Source of the DNA: Nocardia transvalensis
GTDB lineage: Bacteria > Actinomycetota > Actinomycetes > Mycobacteriales > Mycobacteriaceae
Direction of reading: 5' to 3'
Assembly: GCF_015477765.1 (NCBI RefSeq)
Contig: NZ_JADLQQ010000005.1
Location: 1 to 64,000 of the forward strand
Length of the DNA: 64,000 bases
The notes under the pieces are model-generated. The model had not been told where the DNA came from and ran no database searches. It saw only the letters and a program-made list of their open reading frames with translations. The stretch's first letter is position 1, and each line of letters starts with the position of its first letter. Positions 34,302-42,939 of this stretch are shown in pieces. Both the position numbers and the translations under genes were made by a program.

Positions 34302-35351
34302 TTACTTCCGGTCTCGTGACCGCCTTCGCATCTGGTCGAACCACACGGCGGCCACGAGCACGACGCTCACCGCGATCGGCTGCCAGAACACCGGCACATC
34401 CGCGATGACAAAACCCTTGCGCAGCACCGACGGAATGAACACCCCGATCACGGTGCCCAGCACCGACCCGGCCCCGCCGAACAGACTCGTGCCGCCGATC
34501 ACCACGCCCGCGATGGCATCGAGATTGTCGGTGGTGTGCCCGCCGATGGTGGTGGTGCCGAAGTAGGCGAGGTTCATGAATCCGGCCAGACCCGCCAGCA
34601 CCCCGGTCATCAGATACACCAGCACCAGATGGCGGGTGACACCGATACCGGCCCGGCGGGCGGCTTCGGCATTGGAACCGATGGCGTAGGTGTAGCGGCC
34701 GAAGCGGGTGGTGTGCAACAGCCAGGCACCGAAGACGGTGACCGCCGCGGCCACCAGGACCAGGATGGGGATGCCGCCGAGTAGGGTGCCCGACCCCAGT
34801 GAGCCGCGCAGTTTTTCGGGCACCGTGCGGGTATCGACGCCGCCGGTGATCAGCTGCGCCGCGCCCAGTGCCGCACCGAAGGAACCCAGCGTCACGATCA
34901 GTGGCGGAATTCTTGCCTTGGCCACCAGGATTCCGTTGAGGAAACCCCAGAGTGCGCCTCCGGCAATCGAACCCAGGAAGCCGAGCGCGACGATGCCCCA
35001 GCCGGCGCGGGTGGCATCCTCGCCCGGACTGAGCCATTCCATGATCTTCGAGCCGACCACGCCCGAGAAGATCAGCACCATCCCCACCGACAGGTCGATG
35101 CCCGCGGTGATGATCACGAATGTCATCCCGATCGACAGGACCAGCAGCACCGCGGTCTCGATCAGCAGGGTCTGCAGGGTGAAGCGGGTGGGGAAGGCGT
35201 TGGGGCGCAGCAGGCTGAACGCCGCGTACAGCACGATCAGCACCAGCCCGATCCACAGCGTGCTCGCCCCCACAAGCCGTTGCCACACCGTGCGTTCGGG
35301 GAGTTCGACGGTCTCGGTGCCGTTGGTGACTTCCTCGGTACGTTCGCTCAT
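34302..35351 (-). CDS. Sugar ABC transporter permease (RbsC-like)
   Basis: 349 residues from the ATG at 35349-35351. A short N-terminal tail is followed by about ten transmembrane helices with the family loop LSIGMTFVIITAGIDLSVG and the coupling segment GSNAEAARRAGI. It overlaps the ATPase stop codon (ATGA). With one permease gene, the transporter is presumably a homodimer in the membrane. Confidence 0.93.
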   Translation of the reverse strand: MSERTEEVTNGTETVELPERTVWQRLVGASTLWIGLVLIVLYAAFSLLRPNAFPTRFTLQTLLIETAVLLVLSIGMTFVIITAGIDLSVGMVLIFSGVVGSKIMEWLSPGEDATRAGWGIVALGFLGSIAGGALWGFLNGILVAKARIPPLIVTLGSFGAALGAAQLITGGVDTRTVPEKLRGSLGSGTLLGGIPILVLVAAAVTVFGAWLLHTTRFGRYTYAIGSNAEAARRAGIGVTRHLVLVYLMTGVLAGLAGFMNLAYFGTTTIGGHTTDNLDAIAGVVIGGTSLFGGAGSVLGTVIGVFIPSVLRKGFVIADVPVFWQPIAVSVVLVAAVWFDQMRRRSRDRK

Positions 35352-36109
35352 GAGCCGTCCTCGTGGGTCAGGGCGCCGGTCATCGCGCCGACCAGCTGGT
35401 CGAGGGTGGCGTCGGAACCGAATCGCGCCACCCGACGCCCCAGGCGCAGCACCTCGATGCGGTCGGCCACCGACAGCACCTCGGGCATGTTGTGGCTGAT
35501 CAGCACGACCGAGATGCCCTGGTCGCGCACGCGGCGGATGACGTCGAGGACGCGTTCGCGCTGCACCACGCCCAGGGCTGCGGTCGGTTCGTCCATGAAC
35601 ACCACCTTGCTCGCCCACATCACCGCCCGCGCCACCGCGACGGTCTGGCGCTGGCCGCCGGACAGGGCGCCGATCGGCACGTCGGCGCGGGGCAGGGTCA
35701 CTCCCAGCCGCCGGAAGTGTTCGGTCGCTTGCGCTTTCATGGATTTGCGGTCGAGCATGCCGAGCTGTCCGGGCAGGCCGCGGCGGAACAGTTCGCGGCC
35801 GAGGAACAGATTGGCGGCCGGGTCGAGATCCGGGGCGACGGCCAGGTCCTGGTACACGGTCTCCACGCCCAGGTTGCGGGCGGCGGTCGGCGTGGCCATC
35901 CGCACGGGTCGGCCGTCGAGCAGGATCCGGCCCGCATCGGGCTGTTCGGCGCCCGAAAGGCATTTCACCAGTGTGGATTTCCCGGCCCCGTTATCGCCGA
36001 TGAGGGCGACCACCTCACCGGCATCGGCCTGAAAGTTGGCCCCGCGCAAGGCCTCCACGCCGCCGTAGCGTTTGACCAACCCCTCGGCCTCCAACACCAC
36101 GGCAGACAT
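35348..36109 (-). CDS. Sugar ABC transporter ATPase, single-domain type
   Basis: 253 residues from the ATG at 36107-36109: Walker A GDNGAGKST (38-46), LSGGQ (149-153), Walker B VVFMDEP (169-175), His206. Ribose-type systems usually have two fused ATPase domains (~500 residues); this is the half-size form known for FrcA-like transporters, so it must dimerise. First gene of the ATPase-permease-binding-protein operon. Confidence 0.93.
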   Translation of the reverse strand: MSAVVLEAEGLVKRYGGVEALRGANFQADAGEVVALIGDNGAGKSTLVKCLSGAEQPDAGRILLDGRPVRMATPTAARNLGVETVYQDLAVAPDLDPAANLFLGRELFRRGLPGQLGMLDRKSMKAQATEHFRRLGVTLPRADVPIGALSGGQRQTVAVARAVMWASKVVFMDEPTAALGVVQRERVLDVIRRVRDQGISVVLISHNMPEVLSVADRIEVLRLGRRVARFGSDATLDQLVGAMTGALTHEDGS

Positions 36110-36232
36110 CCGATCACCCCGGCGACATCGACTCCAGCGGACGTCCGGCCCGCCCGCCCGATCGTAGTTTCGCCCGCGACGCACCGTGGCCGAAATCGCC
36201 GAAGATCATCGGACCGCAGTTTCCGGGGCAGG

Positions 36233-36556
36233 TCAGTGCGCTCCGCCGAGTTCCAGCGCCAAGACCCCCAGAATCACCAGGACGATTCCGCCCACCTGAA
36301 TCGCGGTGAGGGTCTCGTTGAGAAACAGCGCGCCGATGGTCGCCACCGCGGCCACACCGATCGCCGACCACACGCCGTAGGCGACACCGATCGACATGCC
36401 CCGCTTCAGCGCCTGGGACAGAAAGAAGAACGCCCCGGCGTACCCGATCACCACGACGATCGACGGCACCAGTTTGCTGAACCCGTCGGATATCTTCAGC
36501 GAGACGGTCGCCGTAACCTCGGACACGATGGCCAGCGCCAACAGCAGGAACGTCAT
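36233..36556 (-). CDS. Small multidrug resistance (SMR) efflux protein
   Basis: 107 residues, four transmembrane helices, with the essential membrane glutamate E13, and Y60 and W63 of the substrate pocket (AYGVWSAIG, 59-67), as in EmrE/Mmr. It exchanges protons for cationic compounds such as quaternary amines. The ATG at 36554-36556 is chosen because it starts at the usual family N-terminus. Confidence 0.94.
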   Translation of the reverse strand: MTFLLLALAIVSEVTATVSLKISDGFSKLVPSIVVVIGYAGAFFFLSQALKRGMSIGVAYGVWSAIGVAAVATIGALFLNETLTAIQVGGIVLVILGVLALELGGAH

Positions 36557-36591
36557 AGCCGCAGGATAGCCACCGCGGCCCCGCACCCGTC

Positions 36592-37047
36592 TCAGTCGGG
36601 GTCCGCCCGGAAACAGACCAGCTTGTCGGCCGCCGCCTCGAAATCGTCCGGATCCCCCGGCGGCGCAACCACTCCGGTCCGCAGGAAGAACTGCACCCCG
36701 CGGGGCACCTGCACCGGGAACTCACGCACGATCGGCCTGCGCTCCTGCGGCCCGACCTCCACGAGCTTCACCCGTTGCTCGCGCTTACCCCGAGCCAGCA
36801 CGCCCCACCCCGAGGCGAGCGCATTCTTCACCCACCCCGTCATCCCCACCGACATGATGTACTGCTTGCCGTCCACGGTGAACGGCGACACCGGCGTCGT
36901 GATCATCTTCCCCGACTTCCGCCCCGGCACACTCAGCAGATAGAACGTCAAGAACGCGATCCCGCGTCGCTGCAGGAAGATGATCACCCGGTTCAGATGC
37001 TTCACCCATCCCGGCAGCTGCACGGAACCCTTTGCCCCCTCGGCCAT
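36592..37047 (-). CDS. Deazaflavin (F420)-dependent nitroreductase family protein
   Basis: 151 residues from the ATG at 37045-37047 behind AAGGGAAGGG. The split-barrel features of the Ddn/FDOR-A family are visible: YLLSVPGRKSGKMITTPVSPF (F420-phosphate-binding region), then a WVKNALASGWG segment. Members use F420H2 to reduce diverse substrates in actinobacteria. Upstream of the SMR gene on the same strand with a 35-base gap; a functional link is not evident. Confidence 0.88.
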   Translation of the reverse strand: MAEGAKGSVQLPGWVKHLNRVIIFLQRRGIAFLTFYLLSVPGRKSGKMITTPVSPFTVDGKQYIMSVGMTGWVKNALASGWGVLARGKREQRVKLVEVGPQERRPIVREFPVQVPRGVQFFLRTGVVAPPGDPDDFEAAADKLVCFRADPD

Positions 37048-37118
37048 TTCGCCCTTCCCTTCGTCGGCCCGACCCCGATCCCAAGGTACGCTTCCACCCC
37101 GACAAAAACACGACCCGA

Positions 37119-37544
37119 TTACGGCCCGCCGGGGAGACGACGCCGACCCGAACTCACATCGTTGGCGAGATCCTCGTAGCCGACCGCCAATTCCGCCAGG
37201 CGTTCCCAGGCGTCGAACAGGTTCCAATCCCCCGCATTCGCCAGGGCGGCGTATGCGCAAGCGGTGTACTGGGCCAGGCGATCGACCACCGCACCGACCG
37301 TCTCGGTGTGCAGCGACGCCCCACCGTGCGACGGCGGCAGACGGGAGATCACCCAGCAGTCGATCTCATGAACCAGACGCGTTCTCTCGCCGTCGATCTC
37401 GTCGATATCGCCGTTGGCGCCGAGCCGCCGCTCGTGCAGGACGGTCAGCGCATGGGCATGGTTCAACAGCACATGATCCCCCTCGGGCTCGGCGCGACAT
37501 GCCCGCAGCAGTTCATGTTTCGACGGCAGCGGATTGGTCAGCAC
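37119..37544 (-). CDS. DUF4254-like protein
   Basis: 141 residues from a GTG at 37542-37544, with GGAGG four bases before it. The pattern LLNHAHALTVLHERR followed by RTRLVHEIDCWV resembles DUF4254, a helical family of unknown function common in Nocardia and Streptomyces. It overlaps the stop of the upstream small gene by seven bases, so both are translated together. Confidence 0.65.
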   Translation of the reverse strand: MLTNPLPSKHELLRACRAEPEGDHVLLNHAHALTVLHERRLGANGDIDEIDGERTRLVHEIDCWVISRLPPSHGGASLHTETVGAVVDRLAQYTACAYAALANAGDWNLFDAWERLAELAVGYEDLANDVSSGRRRLPGGP

Positions 37545-37783
37545 GTCCCCTCCTCGTGCTGCCCCTGGTCCAGATAGCGCTCGATGTACTCGAGCGAACC
37601 GAAGACGGGCATGTCCCCCAGCCGGGTACGCTCGCGCACCGGATCGCGAGTCGCCTCGTCCAGCAACTCCCACCCATATGGCGGCAAGGGTTTGCGTTGC
37701 AGAATCCAACCCCGCCGTTCGGCTTTCGCGGTCAGCCCAGCGACCCAGGCGTCGAAATCACGGACGTGCTTGTCGGCATCCAT
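37538..37783 (-). CDS. Small hypothetical protein, coupled to the DUF4254-like gene
   Basis: 81 residues from the ATG at 37781-37783 (a GTG two codons earlier is possible). Charged and soluble, with no recognised domain. It is the first gene of a two-gene operon and overlaps the DUF4254-like gene by seven bases. Divergent from the XRE regulator gene at 37937. Confidence 0.65.
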   Translation of the reverse strand: MDADKHVRDFDAWVAGLTAKAERRGWILQRKPLPPYGWELLDEATRDPVRERTRLGDMPVFGSLEYIERYLDQGQHEEGTC

Positions 37784-37834
37784 GTGCACTAGATGACCTC
37801 GAAACCACTGCTCACGCCGGGTTAGCGAGCTTGT

Positions 37835-37854
37835 TTGCGAAAGTCTTGCGAAAG
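37835..37854 (+). promoter_or_regulatory. Direct repeat upstream of the XRE regulator
   Basis: TTGCGAAAG occurs twice (37835-37843 and 37846-37854), 11 bases apart, i.e. one helical turn. It lies between the divergent small gene and the XRE gene and may be an operator of the latter. Confidence 0.4.
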
Positions 37855-37936
37855 CGCAGGGTCGGATCGCGTCGTGCGCCTACCCTTTTCCGCAACGCGG
37901 CCGAAAGCGGTTCGCTATCGGAACGAGGGGGTCGGC

Positions 37937-38839
37937 ATGATCGAGGAGGAACCGGGGGACACGGGTAGTCCCCTGTCCCGACGCCAGCTGGGGAGATACC
38001 TCAGAGAGGCGCGTGAGGCGGCCGGGATGACGCTCCAACAGGCGGCGAACTTGATGGAGTGGGGCAAGACCACGGTGCAGAACCTGGAAACCGCCCGGAA
38101 CCAGAAGGTCCACTGGCGCAATGTGCGGGATCTGTGCGAGATCTACGGGTGCAATGAGGACAGGACGGCCGCGCTGATCGATCTGGCCAAGCAGATCCCG
38201 ACGAAGTCGTGGTGGCATGCCTACGGCGATTTGGTCCCTGCCACCTTCAATCTCTACCTCGACTTGGAGGCGGCTACACAACAGTTGACCATATTCCAAC
38301 CGCTCATCATTCCGGGTTTGCTGCAGACTGCGGACTACGCCCGGACCTTGGACCGGCGGTTCTTCTCTCATGAGACGGAGGAGGAACTGAATCGCCGCAT
38401 CCAACTCCGTTTACAGCGGCAGCACATCCTCACGCGCCAGCGGAAGCCAGCCAAACTTCGTGCAGTCATCCACGAAAGTGCGTTGCGTACCGTCGTCGGC
38501 AACCGTCGAATCATGGATGTGCAAGTGCGGCACATCGCGGATATGAGCACTCGCCCCAACGTCGAGATCCGTGTGCTGACCTATGAAGCAGGCTTCCCAG
38601 TGGGAATGCCCTTGCCCGCCTTCGTGATTATGGATTTCGGTCTCGACCCCCGAGGCAAGCCGGTCGAACAAACCATCGTGTTTGCCGAAAGCTTCACTGG
38701 CGGCATGTACTTTGAACGGAGCACCGATGTGCAACGCTTTCAGGAGGCGTTCGAGGAGGTCTGGGAAGCGAGCTTGGACGTTCGCCCAAGCCGAGACCTG
38801 ATGCGAGAGATTGCAAGGGAGTTCCGAAGTGGTCGTTGA
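37937..38839 (+). CDS. XRE-family regulator with DUF5753 domain (WhiJ-like)
   Basis: 300 residues from the ATG at 37937 behind GAGGGGG. An N-terminal helix-turn-helix (about 17-70: LGRYLREAREAAGMTLQQAA, then TTVQNLE) precedes the DUF5753 ligand-like domain (about 100-290: YLDLEAATQQLTIFQPLIIPGLLQTADYA). Such genes are multicopy in actinomycetes and are paired with a small DUF397 protein, as here and in the Streptomyces WhiJ/BldB system, where the small protein antagonises the regulator. Confidence 0.92.
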   Translation: MIEEEPGDTGSPLSRRQLGRYLREAREAAGMTLQQAANLMEWGKTTVQNLETARNQKVHWRNVRDLCEIYGCNEDRTAALIDLAKQIPTKSWWHAYGDLVPATFNLYLDLEAATQQLTIFQPLIIPGLLQTADYARTLDRRFFSHETEEELNRRIQLRLQRQHILTRQRKPAKLRAVIHESALRTVVGNRRIMDVQVRHIADMSTRPNVEIRVLTYEAGFPVGMPLPAFVIMDFGLDPRGKPVEQTIVFAESFTGGMYFERSTDVQRFQEAFEEVWEASLDVRPSRDLMREIAREFRSGR

Positions 38840-39035
38840 TCTATCCGGAGCTGAGTGGTTCAAGTCGAGCTACAGCTCGGGCGGGCAAGAATGTGTCGAG
38901 GTTGCATACCTTCGACAGGGCATGATCGGCGTCCGCGACTCCAAGAATCCCACCGGCCCCGCGCTCGTCTTCACACCGCGCGAATGGGACGCCTTCACCG
39001 CGGGGCTGGCCACGGGCGAGTTCGATCACGCATAG
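38829..39035 (+). CDS. DUF397 protein (BldB-like partner)
   Basis: 68 residues from the GTG at 38829, preceded by AAGGGAG; it overlaps the XRE gene by 11 bases. The family pattern W.KSSYSSGG.ECVEVA........VRDSKNP.GP.L.F.P.EW..F is complete. The pair probably acts as a regulator/antagonist module; the targets are unknown. Confidence 0.92.
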   Translation: MVVDLSGAEWFKSSYSSGGQECVEVAYLRQGMIGVRDSKNPTGPALVFTPREWDAFTAGLATGEFDHA

Positions 39036-40001
39036 TCAGGCGCTGGTGGCGGCCACGGCTCGTTCTCCCAGCGCGCGGACCAACTCGGTCACCTCGGGCG
39101 GGCCCAGCACTGTGTACGGCATTGGCAGTAGCGCGATGTTGTAGGCGACGTAGGGCGGTCTGTCCGGGTACGTCGTGAGCAGGCAGCTGTCGGAGTCGAC
39201 GGCTTCGAGCACGCCTTGGCGGGCGGCGACCCGGTCACGGGCCGACTCGAGCGGCTCGTGCAGCAGCACCCGGGCCTGCACGAGCCCGGCCTCTCGGCGG
39301 CGCAGCGAGCTCATCAACCAGGTCGCCGCGTCAACCCCGTCGGGCAGTTCGCGCGGCCGGACCCGTACCCCTGTGCGGTGAATGTCGGTGATGCGATCGA
39401 CCCGGAAGGTGCGCCAGTCATCGCGATCGCCGTCGAAGGCAATGAGATACCAGCGCGGCCCGGCGGCGACCAACCGGTGCGGCTCGACGAACCGCCCGCC
39501 CGTATCGCCATCGGCCTTCCGATATCGGAACCGCACCTTCTCGTGCGCGGCGCACGAGGCGGCGAGCGCCGCCAGCACCTCCGGATCCACAGCCGAATCG
39601 TCGGCGGCGGGCGGCAGCACCGCGGCCTGTGACAGATCGGTGAGCCGCCGCCGCAGTCGGCTCGGCAGCACCTGCTCGAGCTTGGCCAACGCGCGCACCG
39701 AGGCATCTTCGATACCGGCGACCGCGGTCGTCGCGGCGGCCCGCAGGCCGATGGCGATCGACACCGCCTCCTCGTCGTCGAGCACCAGCGGGGGCATCGC
39801 GGTGCCGGCGACCAGCCGATACCCTCCCACATTGCCCTGCGTGGCGTGCACCGGATACCCCAGCTCACGCAGGCGCTCGATATCGCGGCGAATGGTCCGG
39901 GGCGTCACCCCCAGGCGCTCGGCGAGCTCCACCCCGGTCCACTCGCGCGGGGACTGCAGCAGCGACAGCAACTGCAGCAACCGGCCCGAGGGATCACGCA
40001 T
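39036..40001 (-). CDS. WYL-domain transcriptional regulator (HTH_11)
   Basis: 321 residues from the ATG at 39999-40001 behind GGGAGA. An N-terminal DeoR-like helix-turn-helix (about 6-60, RLGVTPRTIRRDIERLRELG) is followed by a WYL domain (RWYLIAFDGDRDDWRTFRVDRI) and a C-terminal WCX extension. Such regulators sense small or nucleic-acid ligands. It is divergent from the MFS pump with a palindrome between them, the usual layout of a local repressor and its pump. Confidence 0.92.
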   Translation of the reverse strand: MRDPSGRLLQLLSLLQSPREWTGVELAERLGVTPRTIRRDIERLRELGYPVHATQGNVGGYRLVAGTAMPPLVLDDEEAVSIAIGLRAAATTAVAGIEDASVRALAKLEQVLPSRLRRRLTDLSQAAVLPPAADDSAVDPEVLAALAASCAAHEKVRFRYRKADGDTGGRFVEPHRLVAAGPRWYLIAFDGDRDDWRTFRVDRITDIHRTGVRVRPRELPDGVDAATWLMSSLRRREAGLVQARVLLHEPLESARDRVAARQGVLEAVDSDSCLLTTYPDRPPYVAYNIALLPMPYTVLGPPEVTELVRALGERAVAATSA

Positions 40002-40023
40002 GGGACAATTCTCCCTCACCAAC

Positions 40024-40040
40024 AGGTCAGTAGATGACCT
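40024..40040. promoter_or_regulatory. Palindrome between WYL regulator and MFS gene
   Basis: AGGTCA-GTAGA-TGACCT is a perfect 6-5-6 inverted repeat 22 bases before the regulator start and 94 before the pump start. Position and symmetry make it the likely operator of the WYL regulator. Confidence 0.55.
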
Positions 40041-40134
40041 ATTGGCCGGACACCGAGAGGGTGAGACAACTCACGGTGCAATCGCTTCGCCAACCGGTCG
40101 TTCGATGTCCTATTAGCTTCCTAGCGTCGTCCCC

Positions 40135-41577
40135 ATGACCATTACCGACCTCTCCGAAGAACGTGTGCGGGCCGACCCGCGACGATGGGTGGCCCTGGCC
40201 GTGCTGTTGGCGGCGGCCTTCATGGACTCGGTCGACGTGACCGTGGTGCACATGGCGATTCCGAGCCTGCAGCACGACCTCGGCGCCACCTCGGCGCAGG
40301 TGCAGTGGATCACCGGCGGCTACGCCCTCGCCTTCGCGCTCGGCCTGATCACCGGCGGCCGCCTCGGCGACATGTTCGGGCGAAAGCGGTTGGTACTCAT
40401 CGGAATCGCGCTCTTCACCGCCAGCTCACTACTCTGCGGCGTGGCCACCGGGCCGGAGATGCTGCTGATCGGCCGCATCGTCCAGGGTGCCGCGGCCGCG
40501 CTGATGGTTCCGCAGGTGCTCTCGATCGCCCACGTCACCTTCGCCGAGACCGAACGGTCGAAGGTGTTCGGAATCTACGGCGCCGTCCTCGGTCTCGGCA
40601 CCGTCGCCGGGCCGCTGATCAGCGCGGCATTGGTCGAGGCGAACCTGTTCGGCCTGCACTGGCGGCCCATCTTCCTGGTGAACCTGCCGCTCGGCGTCGC
40701 CGGGCTCGTCGTGGGCGCGCTCGTCATCCGCGAATCGAAGGCCGACCACGCCACCAAGCCCGACCCTGTCGGCGTCGCCCTGCTCACCGCCGGGCTGTTC
40801 GGGCTCATGCTGCCGTTGACCCAGGGTCGCGAACTCGACTGGCCCGCATGGTCGATCGCGATGCTGATCGGCTCGGTGCCGGTGCTGGCGGTCTTCGTCG
40901 GCTACGAACGGTGGCTTGCCCGGCGCGGCGGTCAGCCGCTGGTGCCGCTGTCTCTGTTCCGGGCACCCAGCTTCTCCGGCGGCCTGTCGGTGCAACTGTG
41001 CTTCGGGCTCGCCTCCGGCGTGTTCTTCCTGGCATGGACGCTCTACCTGCAGCTCGGCCTCGGCTGGTCACCGATCAAAGCCGGACTGGCCGGACTGCCG
41101 ATGTCGCTCGCGTTGATGGTCGGCGCGGGCGTGTCCGCCCAGGTTCTCGTGCCCCGCTTCGGACGTATCGTCCTGCAGATCGGCGGCGTGTTCGCCGCCC
41201 TCGGGGCCGTCGTCTACCACGCCTTCGCCACCCACAACGGCACCGGCATGGGCATACTCCAGACGATGATTCCCATTCTGCTCATGGGAATCGGCTTCGG
41301 CCTGATCATCGCCCCGCTCGCCGACCTCACCCTGGCCACGGCCCCGAACGAAAACGCCGGGGCCGCATCGGGATTGCTCAATACGGCCGTCCAGCTCGGC
41401 CAAGCTCTGGGCATCGGCATCTCCTCGCTGGTGTTCTTCGGCCGCCTCGACGCCGGTCACGGCATGCCCGCCGCATTCGGCTATTCGCTGTGGTACGTCG
41501 CCGCCGCCTTCGTCCTCGCTATCCTGCTGCTGTTCGCACTGCCGAAAAAGGGACGATCCAAGATCGGCCACGCGTAG
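40135..41577 (+). CDS. MFS drug/proton antiporter, DHA2 family (EmrB/QacA type)
   Basis: 480 residues with 14 predicted helices. Family signatures: DSVDVTVVHMAIPSL in helix 1, GRLGDMFGRKRLVLIG (motif A), and GIYGAVLGLGTVAGPLISA (motif C). It would export drugs or dyes in exchange for protons. Divergent from the WYL regulator. The gene ends one base before the stop of the convergent lipase. Confidence 0.93.
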   Translation: MTITDLSEERVRADPRRWVALAVLLAAAFMDSVDVTVVHMAIPSLQHDLGATSAQVQWITGGYALAFALGLITGGRLGDMFGRKRLVLIGIALFTASSLLCGVATGPEMLLIGRIVQGAAAALMVPQVLSIAHVTFAETERSKVFGIYGAVLGLGTVAGPLISAALVEANLFGLHWRPIFLVNLPLGVAGLVVGALVIRESKADHATKPDPVGVALLTAGLFGLMLPLTQGRELDWPAWSIAMLIGSVPVLAVFVGYERWLARRGGQPLVPLSLFRAPSFSGGLSVQLCFGLASGVFFLAWTLYLQLGLGWSPIKAGLAGLPMSLALMVGAGVSAQVLVPRFGRIVLQIGGVFAALGAVVYHAFATHNGTGMGILQTMIPILLMGIGFGLIIAPLADLTLATAPNENAGAASGLLNTAVQLGQALGIGISSLVFFGRLDAGHGMPAAFGYSLWYVAAAFVLAILLLFALPKKGRSKIGHA

Positions 41578-42780
41578 TCAGCAGGTGCTCGGGGCGGGGG
41601 TGCCTGCGAATCGGTCTGCCAGATAAGACAGTTGGTAGGGGGTGGCGGCGGGGCCTCCCGACATGTGGTCGCCCGGTATGCGGAGGCGCTGGACCGGGGT
41701 GCCTGCGGTGCAGTAGGCGTCGAGGACGGTGTCGGTGGCGGGGAGGGGCGTCACGTCGTCGCCCGTGGCGTGGTATTCGAATATCGGTGTGCGTGGGGTG
41801 GCCTTGCCGAGGCTGTTGTCCGCCAACAGCTTTGCCAGCACGGTGTCGCCGAGGGGGTCAGGGGTGGTGGTCAACTCGGACAGGCGCCGGGATCGATGTT
41901 CGTCGAGAAGATCGAGGACGCATCGGTTCCGGTCGCGGTCCAGGACCGCCCGGCCCTTGTCGTTGAGCATCGCCGCCGCATCGGCCTCGGGATATGCCCG
42001 GTCGAGGCCGATCAGGGCGCCGATCAGGAATCCCGTGTACGGGCCGCCGTCGACGGCACGACCCACCTCGCGCATATCGCCGGGCATGCCGCCCAGCGCC
42101 GCGCCGACGAGATTGATCTCCGGCGCGTAGTGCGGCTGCTGTTCGGCGGCCCAGCCCGACGCGAAGGCCCCGCCCGAATATCCCATCAGCCCAACCGGAG
42201 TGGCGCCGGACAGACCCGCGGGCGGGAAGCGCAGGGCCGCGCGGATACCGTCGAGCACCGCATGCGCCGCCATCGGTCCTGCCATGAACTCCGACCGCGG
42301 CCCCTCATGATCCGGCGCAACCACGGCCCACCCCTGTGTCAACGCGGCCGTCGCCATCCGTATCGACCCGCCGAGCCCCGGCCCCGGCCCAGCCGCAAGC
42401 CCCTCACGCAGGGAATGCGATATCGCACACTGCGCCCCCACCGAGTCCTCGGCCTCCTGATACGACAGCAGTGGCCGCGGCCCCGGCCCGGCCCACGGCG
42501 TGTACGGCACGAGCACGGTCGCCACCGCCGCGGTCGGCACCCCGTGCGCATCCACCGTCTTGTACTTCACCTGCCACGCCGCCACCGGAATCGGCACCAC
42601 GACCGCCACCGCGGTAATGGGCCGAGACTGCAGCACGAATCCGTTCTCGACCCCCGCCAGATCGGCCGGTACCTGGTAGAAGTCATCGGAACCCGCCGCC
42701 GCTCCCCCGGCTCCCACGACCATCCCTACGACCACCAACAGAGCACTCAGCCCCACCCGCCCCAGTCTCCCAAGCCACAT
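41578..42780 (-). CDS. Secreted lipase, LIP family
   Basis: 400 residues. The N-terminus is a signal peptide (about 1-30, GAGGAAAG region). An alpha/beta hydrolase of the secretory-lipase (LIP) type follows: nucleophile in GYSGGAF (S202), acid in HATGDDVTPL and His in IPGDHMSGGP. It likely acts on triacylglycerols or other lipids outside the cell. It is tail to tail with the MFS gene. Confidence 0.92.
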   Translation of the reverse strand: MWLGRLGRVGLSALLVVVGMVVGAGGAAAGSDDFYQVPADLAGVENGFVLQSRPITAVAVVVPIPVAAWQVKYKTVDAHGVPTAAVATVLVPYTPWAGPGPRPLLSYQEAEDSVGAQCAISHSLREGLAAGPGPGLGGSIRMATAALTQGWAVVAPDHEGPRSEFMAGPMAAHAVLDGIRAALRFPPAGLSGATPVGLMGYSGGAFASGWAAEQQPHYAPEINLVGAALGGMPGDMREVGRAVDGGPYTGFLIGALIGLDRAYPEADAAAMLNDKGRAVLDRDRNRCVLDLLDEHRSRRLSELTTTPDPLGDTVLAKLLADNSLGKATPRTPIFEYHATGDDVTPLPATDTVLDAYCTAGTPVQRLRIPGDHMSGGPAATPYQLSYLADRFAGTPAPSTC

Positions 42781-42939
42781 ACGATCTTCCTCCCGGCCGT
42801 CGATCGAGAGCCATCATCGCAGCCGGAACGGCCGAGCCGCCGATGGGATGGAGAGCACCGGAGGGTAGAACTTCGTATCGCCGCCAGCACAGTCGCGTTG
42901 GCTGTACGCGCCAGAACGGACCCGTCACGATTCGATCGA

